From: Isoetes taiwanensis
Lineage: Eukaryota > Streptophyta > Lycopodiopsida > Isoetales > Isoetaceae
NCBI GenBank assembly: GCA_021234155.1
Contig: JAJEKV010000027.1
Location: 12,038,716-12,102,715, forward strand
Reading direction: 5' to 3'
Length of the DNA stretch: 64,000 bases
Of the stretch, positions 12,496 through 24,108 are shown piece after piece. A program made the translations under genes and the position numbers. Position 1 is the first letter of the stretch. Each line of letters starts with the position of its first letter. Under the pieces are notes generated by a model. The model had not been told where the DNA came from and searched no databases. It saw only the letters and a program-made list of their open reading frames with translations.

Positions 12496-13438
12496 CTTTC
12501 TGGAGCAATTGCCGCGATTGAAAAGGGAAACGGGGTATTTCAGTAATTTGAGCCAAAGCTAAAAGTTTTTCACGGCAGTTTGCTGCCTTCTACTGCGATT
12601 CTACCAAAGACTCCATAGCTGGAGAAAAATGAAGTACCTGGATGAGGAAATATGTAGTATAGCTGAACTTTCCTTCTTCCGCCATAGCCAGAGTATTGAA
12701 CGCTTCGTATCCCTCGTGGTTGTGTTGTGCCACTTCATATCTTTGTCCATCTGCACAATATCGTTTGCAGACTGTCACAATCTGGCAACGGAAGATCTGC
12801 CATGTCAGAATCATGAGGAGATTGCCCAGATCTGGCTACTTGTCTCTAGAATCGAACAGAGAAAGAATGTGCCGCTCACTGTTTTTTGTCCTCCTTTTTT
12901 TCCTTTAAAACATCGCTATTTTTTGCCCCCCGAAACACAGAATATGCCAAAGCATCTTGCCAATAAGAATTATATGAGTTAGATATAAATTGTCTGATTA
13001 TAGAAGGATCCAAGGGCTTTTATCTCGTGTACAAGCTTCAAAGTAGATTTGATGAGCTCTGCATTAGAAACATGCTTGATAACATCTTTGATGGCTTGAG
13101 GGTGGTCCAATGGAATCTCATTTTCAGAGATTATACATTCACATCTATATTTTGCCATTTTTAAGGGCGCTTCTTTGCAAAAATTAAACTGTGACTTAAT
13201 GAGGAGCCAAAATGGGGGTTGGGGGGGGAGGGAATTGAACCTTTTGAAATTCTCAAGTTTATCCAAAAAAGGCCAATTTTAAGAGCATGGTATTTTTTTA
13301 AAAGGAATCTTTGAAATGGGAGTTCTGCAACACTCCCATTTAATTTGCAACCTTGTTTGTTACAGAAGGTAGCTGTGTGTTTGGTCTCCTGCCACTTTTG
13401 TATACATTGGATTGTTGTGTAACTTGAAACTCTTCCTT

Positions 13439-13570
13439 CGTAGGCATGGGTTGAAGCTGAAAGCTGTGTATGATGATATCATAAGCTCCAATGTCTGCTA
13501 TTGTCGTAGGCATGGGTTGAAGCTGAAAGCTGTGTATGATGATATCATAAGCTCCAATGTCTGTTATTGT
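13439..13570. repeat. 66-bp tandem duplication (two units)
   Basis: Units at 13439-13504 and 13505-13570 differ at about one position. The unit length is a multiple of three, so a plus-strand ORF (13412-13687) reads through both copies and repeats HGLKLKAVYDDIISSNVCYC. No protein family is recognised in that ORF, so coding is doubtful. The near-identity says the duplication is recent. Confidence 0.85.
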
Positions 13571-14089
13571 CTCTCTTGTATTACGAATGCCGCTATGTTA
13601 CCTTCCAAAGAAATTTTCGTTGCAAGAAATCGATGGTCATCTTGTTGCTCTTCTAGGATTAGGGCTAGAAGCTGTAATTCCCACTAGTGGTTCATTTGGT
13701 TTTCTTAATGTCTCTTACCTTGTCTTTTTATATTTTTTGTCAGTATGACTTCTTCAATAAATTTCACAAACTTGATGCTCCTATAGAACTTGATGCAACT
13801 ATGGGAGCTCTTAGATTTACTAGAGAGAGAGGGAGGGAGGGATAGTATTTTTATGTCACGTTGGCCTCCTTCCTCCTCATAATCTTCCTCAAGGTGGTAT
13901 TGTCCTTATGATGTCCCTTGGAGGAGATACTCGGCGGGGGTCCAGTTTTCGAATCATACATCGTAGCCCTCATGTTCAAGGGTGCAAAGTCCAACGATTG
14001 TATGGAATGTTCTGTTATCTTGTCGATGGCCTTGAATTGCTGGACTTTACAAGTCATGTAATCCGGCATATTTCTTGTCCTATCCGATA

Positions 14090-14153
14090 TTTGATTCTTG
14101 ATCCTTGTAGTGTTCCACAAGTTTGATTCTTGATCCTTGTAGTATTCCACAAG
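14090..14153. repeat. 32-bp tandem duplication
   Basis: The unit containing TTGATTCTTGATCCTTGTAG occurs twice with one difference. The surrounding 13.85-14.34 kb looks like degraded transposon sequence, but I cannot name it. Confidence 0.8.
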
Positions 14154-14629
14154 TACTGTAGTAACTGTTGTTATAAGGATCCACCTTCCTCCCCTGGTAT
14201 GGAAGTTTTTCCCGAGGTTGAAGTTGTTGATTGTACTCAACAATGATGCCTCTCTAGTATAGGGTTCTAGACAAGGTAGTATGCATATCAAAACTATGCT
14301 CAAAGGCTTGATAAGCTACTTCGACTACCACCTCTTAAATGTGATTGGAGTCGTCGTACCAATCGATGAAGCTAGTAAATGCCATAGAGTTGAGGATATG
14401 GCGAAAAGATAGCCATGCAAGATCACGAGGAGGCTACAAAATCACCTGAGCAGAGGAGTTTAAGTCTTGGTAAGAGAAAAAGTCAACTGAGGGTTGCATA
14501 TATATATAAATAAGGAATTTTTAGGATTGTGCCAGACCGATAATTCACTTGCAAGCTTTTTCCGCAAGTTCAGCCAGCTAAATACATAGTGAAATGCAAT
14601 CTAACTGTTACCAAGCACCGCCCAAATAA

Positions 14630-15990
14630 GGAAACAGTAATATCTTCAAACTGACTGTGTGTGGTGATTAATAAAGCTCTTCTTTTGCACTGGCGTCAAA
14701 TTTTATAAGGCATGACAGATCTTTCAATTGAATAACAGACAAATGTTGCCCAAATCCAAACTTCAATCAACAATCAGATGGTTTGAAATAATGTTCTAAG
14801 AGTTAATACGAAAAAAGATGCATACTGTACTTGCACATATATACATGGATACAATGAATCGTAGAAAATAGATAGTTTGTTTTCTCCTTTTTATCAAGCT
14901 TGTATTCCTGTAGAGCAGCTTGGAAGCCAGCTTTAGGAATATAATCTTATGCCTCACCAGCCTGGTCTTTGAGGATGCACTTGATGCAAATGGTGCATCC
15001 CTGTATTGAATGAAACAACTCCAGGCAGGAACATTTTCTGAAAAAAAGACTTAAAACAACATTATAACAACAAATCGGAATAAATCAGTTGAAGCTGCAG
15101 ATTTCGCTAGTTGAATACAGCATCCTTAAGCATGTGGCAGCTCTGCTAATCGAATAAAAGAAAACAGCAAATTAAATCAAAGAACTATCGTTACAAAGCA
15201 AATAAATTCCAAGCATACACTGTCAAGTAGCTCAAAGAACTCTGCAGGAAAATGCATGACGAAACATATAACACGCTAATGCTTTTGTGCAATCCATTCT
15301 GCATCCCATACCTTGTTGAGCAAAGATGCATCCATTATGCAGTTCGGCAGTAACTGCTGAAAGTAGATGATACATGTCTGGCATGATTTCATGCTACACA
15401 AAACAAACAGAAATAACCTCAGCAAATACATATGCTAGTAAAAACTTACATGAGCCTGAAAGAAGTACCTTATTGTTGGCTGTTATATGCTGAGGCTACA
15501 TCAAAACTCGAGTATCCGCCTTCAGCATTGATAACAAAGGTAGCCATTCACAAAAATATAATAAAGAGACACCCATGCTGTTCTCGTCAATATAGCTTTG
15601 AAATTTCATCTTCTGGTCAAACCTTCTCCTTGAAAGCCCACAAATTTCCTCAAAGCTAGGACATTTCTCCTTCTCTACTTCAATGAGTGAAATAATCATG
15701 TAAGAATGCATAGGAAGCATTTGGCCCTTCTTAAATTCATTCTGCATTACTGCGTCTAGGGGTCTTCCAGTAAGAATTTCAATGCAGACAATGCAAAACT
15801 ATACACATCCATCTTTTTGAGTAGTGCCCTATCTGCAGGAATCTCCAAGGCTGTACAATGCTGTACCTTTCATGTTTGTTAAACTGTTATCTTTGGGACT
15901 AAAACTCTGCTTTAGATTTGCCAAAATCGGCAGGTTTGTCAGCCAAACTTCTGACTAGCTTTTGCCTGGGAATCACATAACATGTCACTT
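14630..15990 (-). pseudogene. Protein-kinase-like remnant, duplicated copy 1
   Basis: Minus-strand fragments in shifting frames resemble the activation-loop region of plant receptor-like kinases: ADFGKSK near 15920 (cf. DFG), then KMDVYSFALSALKFL near 15800-15840 (cf. DVYSFG and the helix after it), with CIEILTGRPLD in the next frame. These sit downstream of one another in the correct order. Stops and frame changes prevent translation. The segment aligns with 16085-17345 along much of its length, so the pair arose by a tandem duplication of about 1.4 kb after or during decay. Confidence 0.5.
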
Positions 15991-16084
15991 TTTGTCCTTC
16001 CAAAAAAAAACATCGCATATAACATGAACAAATTGAAAGCACTACTCTTAAGAAACTGTCTACAACATCAAAATATAAGAAAAA

Positions 16085-17345
16085 GAAGCAGTACTATTCT
16101 TTGACTGACCCCGTGTAACGATTAATCTAGCACCATATTTTATAAGGCATGACATACCTTTCAATTGAACAGAAAAGAGAATGTCTCGCCAAACTATGAC
16201 TTCAATCAACAATCAGATGGCTTAAAATGATGTTTTAAGAAATATTGTGCAACAAGAAGAATGCATACTGTTGTTGCACATATATAGAAAACAGATAGTT
16301 CGTTTTCTCCTTTGTATCAACCTTGTTCCTGTGTCGAAAGCCAGCTTCAGAAATAAAATGTTGTGCCTCACCGGCGAACATTATCTTGGTCTTTCAATGT
16401 CAGAATGCACTTGACGATGCAAATGGTGCATCCCCATATTGAATGAAGCAACTCCAGGGAGAAACATTTTCTGCAAAATGTTTCAACAATATTGTAACAA
16501 AAAAAAATCATTTTCTAAATCAGTTCAAGAAGCAGACCTGTGCTAATTGAGTACTATCCAAACAAAGCCTGAATATCGCCCTTCAAAAAAAATATAATAA
16601 AAGAGATATCCATGCTGAGATTCTTCAATAAGTCCCTTCTAGATAGGCTGTGCAGAAGCACTTCTTTCCTTATGGGTCCCTCGTGTTCACCATTGGACGA
16701 AACTTGTAAACTGGGCAAAAATTTTGCTCATCAGAGCCCTGATCGCCACATTTGTTTGGCCCCGGAGGTGGCATGTAACTGTACCTGGGCCCTGAGATGG
16801 TTGCAGGTAGGAATGAATACACAAGAAAGGTGGATGCATATAGCTTTGGCATTGTCAGATAACATATATTGCTCTTTGGGAATAGAGTTCTGAGGCATTG
16901 TCCTGATGTCTCTTTCAAGTGTTTTTGTGTGCATTCTATGATAATCTTGTTTCTCATGAATACAGCTTTGAATTTCATCTTCTAGTCAAACTTCCTTGAA
17001 AGCCCACAAATCCTCAAAGCTAGGACGTTCTCCTTGTCTACTTCAAGCAGTGAAATATAATCGTGTAAAGGTCCCGAAGAATGCGTCGGAGGAGAGAAGG
17101 CCGTTCTTTAAACCTTTCTGCAGAGCTCCACCCGAGAGTGTTCCAGTAAGAATTCTATGAAGACAATGCAAAACCTATATGCATCCAGCTTTTTTGAGTA
17201 GTGCCCTAACTGCAGGAATATTCAAGGCCGTACACCGCTGTAGCTTTCATTTTTTGTACAACTGTTATGAAACTCTGCTTTAGATTTGCCAAAATCAGCA
17301 AATTCAACCAAACTTCCAACTAGCTTTTCCCTGGAAACACATCAA
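16085..17345 (-). pseudogene. Protein-kinase-like remnant, duplicated copy 2
   Basis: Repeats the order of copy 1: the stretch after 16130 matches 14690 (TTTTATAAGGCATGACA), 16290-16480 matches 14870-15050, and 17130-17330 matches 15770-15960, including the DFG-like part. Copy 2 is more deleted. ORFs inside it (for example 16670-16978 minus) have no independent family support. Confidence 0.45.
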
Positions 17346-18789
17346 CTTCATGCGATGTCAATTTTCCATTCTTCAAAAAAGAACAATCCTTTACATTTTT
17401 TTTGCTACGGTCGGTTGACAAATTCACAGCAAATGACGAGCTGCACTTCCTACAAGTTTCTTTAGATCCATATCGCATAAGGTCCATAATGAGGGCTCTT
17501 CTGCCCTTGGCTTTAAGTTGTGAATGTCCCAACCTAGTGCATAGTGCTGGTATAACACGATAACTCACACTGGTCTACTGCCCTAGAGATCAGTTTTTTG
17601 TTTTTCAACATTATAAGAGTAAAATCATCTCGACTACTCAATAGAAAATAGTGACAGAGGTTCACGTGTCATAAATTGTGCATCTCGTCCAGACATTATA
17701 ATCTTTACCTGCATACAACAAAACCTAATCAACATCGACTATAAAATATAGAAACCAACTAAAATTTTCATGAGGACATGCCTACACCAACCTCTCAACG
17801 AATAGAAAACACGGTGTTCATGTTCTCTTCTCCATCTGCCTGCTGCACTTCATATAGCATCCTCGATGTATGATCATGATCCACCATGTACGTTCTACTA
17901 ACAGATCTTCATTTGCAAGCACCATTCCAAAGTTCAAATACTTTCTCATTTGGAAAATCATAAAAATTGTAGTTACATGCATAGAATCTCAATGTAGCAT
18001 CCAGATTTCTGAGCTTGTTCTTCACAAAACACATTGTGGAGAAGCACCTCTCATCTTGCACACTTTCCAAAACCAAGCAAAGACAGAGTTCAGCAAGTCA
18101 AAAGTACTCAGATATTGCCACACGCAATAGGCTATTTCATATCTACATTGTGAGTGAAAGGTTATTGTCGCCTTAGGATAGAAATTGTGGAAGATTACAT
18201 CTTAAATTATGGAGCCATCCATTCAGCCTTTTAGATTCTCTAAGGCCGCGAAAGATCCTGTAAGTAATTGCGTGCATAGAATAGTCAATCTTGACCATGT
18301 TTTCAAAGTAGAGTCTGATCAATTTGGTTCATCTCTGCCCGCCCAAGTATATATTGTCTAAATTACCATTCTCAGTAGATTTAAATACCTTTGCTTCCTT
18401 CCAGTTGATTGGTTGGGATTTTATCTATTTGCTGAATCTTCGTTTAGACAGCTTTTACTGGATTCCGTTATTCCATGCACTTAGACTCTCCAGTTATTTC
18501 TTCACTTTCAAAATTATCCCTTTCTGCTTCTCCTATTTCAGTATTTTTCTAACATCTCTCACTGTTTCTTAGACCCAGACTCCCTTCTTCCTCTTATTGT
18601 GGATAAACTCTTTAGTAACCTACTGCTTTACATTTAGTATTACCTGTGTCTACCTTAGTCGTTCCCTCTACAAATATAACTGAAGCCGCTGCCGCTCAAT
18701 GTTCCTTCCAAGCTCAGCCTCGGTGCGGTAATGCTGTTGTCACCTAACTTTCAGCAAGACAATCTAGCTATAAGTATGACCTATTAATT

Positions 18790-19025
18790 AAGGGCACGTC
18801 CCCAGTCTAAAGAAATCGGGTTTGCCATGTCGCCAAAACTGGGTTCCTTTAATCTGTAGGGCGCATACCATTCCGACTGCGCTTCCTTTTTCTTGGCTGA
18901 TTGGCTTGAGATACAGGACAAACGGGAGGGTGCCTTTCAGCGTTGGGCCGAACCTTGCCTAATCCCCCTTATTAAACAAGGTGCTGCGCACGGAGGGTTG
19001 CCCTCGTGACCCGAGAGTGAAATGG
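18790..19025. other. GC-rich island of unknown nature
   Basis: Base composition changes sharply from AT-rich to GC-rich for about 230 bp and back. It contains GGGTTGCCCTCGTGACCCGAG, which faintly resembles the tRNA-like part of plant SINEs, but no convincing A and B boxes pair up. No ORF is supported. The flanks (17.6-18.8 and 19.0-20.1 kb) hold nothing recognisable. Confidence 0.35.
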
Positions 19026-20088
19026 CTTAAATCACACTTCAAAGTCATATTTTCGAGCATATACTGACATATACTTAGAATATGCCACAAACCTTGTGAT
19101 AGCTCTTGTCCTTACCCATACCACATCCTATAATTTGCTATGCAAAGTAATCAAACGTGCCTTTAACTATTTTTTTTTCCCTTTTCCCGCTACGTAAAAC
19201 TCTAAATTCGAAGGATCTAACGTTGCCAGGAATCCAGCTATAAACGTCACCGTAAGTATATATCGCCCCTGCTGCGATCTAGAACTACTAATTCATCACT
19301 CAATCAATTTGTGTAGAACTATGACCATATTAGAGAAATCTGAAATTAGGGTTGGAAATGATACGTTTCATGACTAGAAGCCATTGGGTAATAGAACATC
19401 ATATAGACAAGGCTTGATTCATGAAAAAATAAGTGGTTAATAATCAGAAGTAGGAAGTAAATATATTCAAGTTTATATTTTCATCATAAGGACTAAAAAT
19501 ATAACAAGTGAATCAATCCACAAAAAGGTAACACAAATGTTGAATTACTTGACCCCAGAACTACTATAAAAGTCCAGCAAATGTTCTAAGAGCGCTCAGT
19601 CTATATGTATTATACTTGCCTTTACCTTTATAAAGGAAAGTCAAGATAGAAATGCATGCAAGATCTGTCATCTTTTCCTGCCATTGCCATCTTGTTTGTA
19701 TCTATACGAGACACATACAGCAAAGACACAGAAAAAAATGCCAAATAGTTGAACTGTAATGCTGGCATACGGCTCTCACTTAAGTGGCATTTTGTACATG
19801 AATATTAGAAACAAACTTCTGAGATGGTAACATGACCAATAAATTTATTCACACACAACTTTTCCTAAAGAGCTGCCCACATTATGAACCGTTCAACAAG
19901 GAGGGATCTAGTCCAGACATCTAAATAAGCACAAAAAAAATGGTTATTTGTAGATACATCCTTCAATCAGAACTCCAAAAATTGTATGGCAGCACCTAAC
20001 ATGAAGTTAGTGCAAGTCACGAACTGTCCTGGAACTGATTTCAAAAGCTTTGGACAATGAATGAGAACTATCCCAGAGTATGGATTAT

Positions 20089-21201
20089 TTTTTATTTTTT
20101 TTTTTAAACTGATGTAGGAACAGAAGATGAGAAATAGCAATAAGAATTAAAGTTTAGGTACCATGTGCTTGAGATTTGGTAGCATGTTCTTCAAGCCACT
20201 GATAAATATCTCCAAAAACTATGCTAATGTTTTCAGGAGGTTCTCCAACTAACTGATGCCACATTCCTTTGTAGATCTTCAAAGTCTTATCACTGCTGCT
20301 AGCTTTATTATAGAGAGCTTCACTTCCTGCAGGATCTGTAACCACATCCAACTCTCCATGCACAATAAGCAAGGGAATATTTATCTCACAGAACCTGGTT
20401 TATAATTCCCTTACAACCCTGAGAAGCTCTAGAGCAGTTCCTGCCCTTGGCCTGCCAGAGTACCTTATAGGGTTCAGTTTTGCAAGCTCCCTTTTCCAAG
20501 GCTCTTTAAAAGACACAGTAGGGATGTCTTTGGTAGGAACTATGGGCCAAGTAGGCACCATCGCGGCGACATAAGAAAGCATGTGCTCAAGGGGCCATGA
20601 AGGCTTGAATTTTGAAGAAATCCCAGTCATGGCACCATTTAGAATTGCTCCACTCCATATACTAGGCTGCTTCAGATGTATAAGCAAGCATATGGCACCC
20701 CCTAGAGATTCTCCATATAAAAATGCAGGCAGGTCACTAGCTCTAACAGAATCAAAAAATGAAATACAGTCCTCTATGACAGGATTAATGTCTGGAATAT
20801 AAGCTCTATGGCCCTGTAGGCTGTCAGATCTGCCATGACCTTGGTGGTCTATGGCATGAACAGCAAAACCTGCTTCTGCTATTCCTATAGCAGTGAGCTG
20901 CACAAGCCATCCACTATTTGCGCCATAGCCATGGCATACCATTACAAGGCCCTTTGGTTTCTGTCTTGTTGGAACCCAAGAATGTGTAAAGATTCATACC
21001 CCTTTTGTTGGTTACGTATTCTTCAGAGTGTTGAACGCCATGTTTCTGATAGAATTCTTCGGCTGACAAGTCCCCAAATAGACTGTTCGCTGTTGAATCT
21101 GAGCATGGATGACACATTTTTCTTGAAAGTGCAAAACAGATTTATAAAGGTTTATGCATTAGCAAAAATAAGAGTGGAAGCTAGGAGGAGGTGAAGAACA
21201 G
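20089..21201 (-). pseudogene. Processed pseudogene of a monoacylglycerol lipase / caffeoylshikimate-esterase-type hydrolase
   Basis: The coding text runs on the minus strand from about 21117 to 20154 without introns. It has the serine nucleophile elbow GESLGG (Ser near 20708), the acid block HGELDVVTDP and the histidine block KGMWHQL, in the order and spacing of alpha/beta hydrolases that split monoacylglycerols or caffeoyl shikimate. Length is close to the usual 320-350 residues. It is broken twice: a two-base loss near 20990 shifts the frame (after RGM), and an in-frame TAA stops it at 20400. About 45 bases after the normal stop is an A-rich tract (T-run on the plus strand, 20089-20108). 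GGATTAT flanks the unit at 20082-20088 and 21202-21208. Intronless coding sequence, poly-A tract and flanking duplication together indicate retrocopying by LINE machinery. Confidence 0.8.
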
Positions 21202-21245
21202 GGATTATCTGAGTGCCAGTGGAATCCGACTCAGAAGCGTCTTAC

Positions 21246-21560
21246 CTAACACGGTTGGAAAAAGCTGAGAAAATAATGAAACCAATTGCGTGGACCTTGT
21301 TTAGGTGAGCATGGCAGTATGGTAAATAACTGCCATGCTCTTGGAAGCCAGAGGAAAATGCTTGGAAGAAGAAGAAGGGTCGAGCTGCGCCATAGCCACG
21401 CCTGCACAGGAGCAGCGATTTTGGAGCAGTCACCAGCATATGCTAGGCATATGCCGGCATATACCTGGATATGCCCACATACCCACATAAACGAGGGTTT
21501 GCCCCCTAGGGGCAACCCAAAAAAATTGAAAAGCCCAAAAAAAAAAAAAAAAAAAAGCCA
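21246..21560 (+). other. Unclassified segment ending in a poly-A run
   Basis: The segment contains imperfect palindromes (GCATATGCTAGGCATATGCC and TTGCCCCCTAGGGGCAA at about 21493) and ends with A19 at about 21537-21556. A retroposed origin is possible, but no family is recognised and no clear target duplication was found. Confidence 0.3.
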
Positions 21561-21593
21561 CAACCATTGAAAATAAGTTGCACACTTATAGAT

Positions 21594-21690
21594 ACAAGAA
21601 ACTTATCGCGGCGGCCTTCCGCCGCGAACGTTCTTCCCCAACTCGTCTATGCATGCTGGAACATGCAGAATTTGAACCTGCATTTTGTTG
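21594..21690 (-). mobile_element. tRNA-derived SINE-like element, 5'-truncated (copy 2)
   Basis: On the minus strand GCAGGTTCAAATTCTGC (21665-21681) looks like a tRNA T-arm and RNA polymerase III B box. It is followed by about 40 bp, the hairpin CGCGGCGG..CCGCCGCG (21607-21626) and the tail ATAAGTTTCTTGTA. The hairpin and tail also occur at 11220-11258. No A box is evident at the right distance, so it is probably truncated at the 5' end. Confidence 0.45.
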
Positions 21691-22200
21691 CTTTGTCTTT
21701 AGTACCTGCACAATAGAAGAATATTGATCATAACGACTTGTTACGGAAGATGTTTTGCATTAAATCAAAAGAGCATTTCTCTTCACTGAGATATCAGAAA
21801 AAAGGAGTGTCTCATCATCATCCCGTATCCATGTGCTAGAACCTGCTTACTGATCGACAATCACAAGTTCCCAATTTTGGTTTAAACATAAGACAACATT
21901 CATACATTAAAAGCTTTATTAATTATTGCTATTTCTTATTGCATTCACAAAAATCGGTGTCTGTTTCTGCCAGTGATGAGTGATGACCTGTTCTTTTGTT
22001 TTTTAGGCCCTACATCAGGAACTTTAGAAGATCAATGTAATGAAATTGTCGCTAGCTCATCTTCACGCATAATAATGAGAAACATAAAAATGGAACAGAT
22101 ATAGAAAACACAACAATAAAACTACCAGAATCTCATGTATACATCAAAAGCAGTTAATAAATTAAACAGAGACTTCCACGTTGGTAATTTCATATGAACA

Positions 22201-22680
22201 CTAATTGTTTGCTGAAATCATCATTCTACCAGCTGCTAAGATTGTCTGGCAGTGCATGTAACGACTAGCTTTTGGCATATATGCAACTGAGCATTTACCA
22301 TATGCATTATGACTGCTAGAACTTGTGCTCCCAATTTCAGTTCTGTAGAACGAGGCACTCAAATACCCTGCAGTTACTTGGTACAGGAAATGCCCCAAAT
22401 GAAGAACAATATCTTGTGGGCCAAGACCACAATCAGCAAGAAACCAGCGTCCTTGAGAATCCCAAATCTGGAGTCCTGATCTATCTGAGCAATTGGGCAT
22501 GTTGCTATCCTGCCAAACTCATAGGGGGCTGATGAATCCTTGATCTTCTATGGCAATATACGGAAAGATTTGATGAGGGAACTTCCCCATGCTGCATGAA
22601 CATCAACCATGTGTTCCTTATAGCCTTGTGTTAGCTTCTGCACAACATCGCACTAGAATGGCAGATCGCAATTCAATGTT
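22201..22680 (-). pseudogene. 2-oxoglutarate/Fe(II)-oxygenase-like remnant
   Basis: The minus-strand frame 22500-22201 contains GLQIWDSQGRWFLADCGLGP and a stretch ending ILAAGRMMISANN, resembling the C-terminal half of plant 2OG-oxygenase-like proteins (GLQ...G.W followed by the G-D-L block). The catalytic His-x-Asp would lie upstream. Continuing upstream in other frames to about 22680 gives HMVDVHAAWGSSLIKSFRI, with at least one stop and frame change. The intact iron-binding triad is not visible. I read it as a partial, broken copy; the family call is moderate. Confidence 0.45.
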
Positions 22681-23039
22681 TGGGCGCCCCCAATTGAGGA
22701 AGTTTTAGCTTCGGATGGGAGATCTTAGAATTTATTGCCACGTAAAAAAGCAAGAAGGGCGAGATTGTCTGCAAAAAGAAATGACGAAAAATTTGAAAGG
22801 ACAAACCCAGGCCCTATGAACGCACCACAAAAGCTCCAGAAGAACAGGATATTCAGCCCAAATCATTCATGGCAGATTTGATGTATTGACAGTTCCAAGC
22901 ATTGCTCGGATGTGAAGCTGCAAGAAAAATACTCACCGATGAAGCATCCTCTAGCTTTAGTTTTAGTACATATGGTAAGCAGGCAGATCGAAAGTTAGCT
23001 TCTGGGATTTCTTTTGCCAGCCCATTGACACGAATAGGC

Positions 23040-23448
23040 TGTAAACCATAAGCCAATACCGGAACGAGGACCTGTTTCCCTCAAGCCTGATGGCAAAACG
23101 GCATCTTGAGAAGATAGCGAGGCACTTACCTCTTGGAAAAGAGGAAGGAGTCTCCTTGTAGTACCTTTTTGCAGATGTGCAGCTTGGGGCCAAGTTAACG
23201 CGCGGGAAGACATTCCTTCACCTCTACCTTTGTCTATCAGTATTTTCGGGTGGTGTTTCTAGTGGCATCTTCTACATGCATCATGGGGTTCTTTTCCTTT
23301 TGATGATCTCCTATAAGTGATGTTGTTTTCTACCTCCATACCTGGGTGGTTTTAGTACTTGTGCAGACATGGTTAGGCTATATGGCTATTATAGAGCCAT
23401 GAATAAATGTATTTATTTACATATTATTAATAAAAATAAAAATATCTT

Positions 23449-23479
<31 letters not shown>
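23040..23479 (+). mobile_element. Probable LINE 3' end with poly-A tail
   Basis: A plus-strand segment ends with an A/T-rich terminus including TTATTAATAAAAATAAAAAT, then CTTGCCCTC and a run of about 24 A at 23456-23479. This is the usual look of a plant L1 3' UTR. Weak coding traces lie just upstream. The 5' limit is not defined, so the start given is a guess. Confidence 0.4.
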
Positions 23480-24108
23480 CGGCCTTTGTTTATCAACCTT
23501 GAAGGGCTCTAGGCCAACCTGTCCTTCCCTCTGAAACACATGCTCCTATGATGAAATGCTCTGTTATTTAAAAGAATGAAACTCGGCTATGCCAGATTGC
23601 CTACATGTAATACCTGATCGCTGCCACACAGAGAAAACTTGAGGTCAACATCCAGGCATCTAGTTGCGATGGCATTGTTGCGTTAAAATTGCAGAGCTCG
23701 CTGCTCGCCGGAATGGGGCAGAGGAACTGGAAAAGCAGAGCGGAATCTTGCCTTTGAAGAGAAGCAATGTATATGACGTCACATGCGTACATCAGTTTTT
23801 TTCTCGAACTGGTTCGCTTGGTTGGGTTGGAGCTTAAAGGAATTGACCACCACGTGTCAGCAGGAGCTTGTCTCAAATAAATAGTATCAAATATATAGGA
23901 AAAGTTTGGAAAATTGTCACTGCTTTATATATGAATGAAAAACCTTGACAAAATTATTACCCATTCACTACAAACATCCCAGCTTCATTTACAAGGCAAA
24001 TAATTACAAAGGCACGCTAGCTTCACGTAGAAGCTAGCAAAACCACACCGCCATATCCAGGAACATAAAACTACACCAACAACAAGACACGTATGAAGAC
24101 ACATACAA

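Noticed and set aside
12590-13266. Short ORFs on both strands as a small gene
   Set aside because: No recognisable domain, no supported splice structure and competing frames on both strands.
13851-14303. 150-codon minus-strand ORF as a gene
   Set aside because: No family recognised, contains a 32-bp tandem repeat in frame, and the surroundings look like degraded transposon DNA; not enough support.
21607-21626. Hairpin as a Helitron 3' end
   Set aside because: Helitron ends need CTRR about 10 bp after the hairpin; here TTTCTTGTA follows, and a T-arm-like box fits a SINE better.
22853-23213. Overlapping minus-strand ORFs of 67-76 codons
   Set aside because: Three different frames of one stretch with no family signal; likely antisense of the LINE-like plus-strand 3' region.
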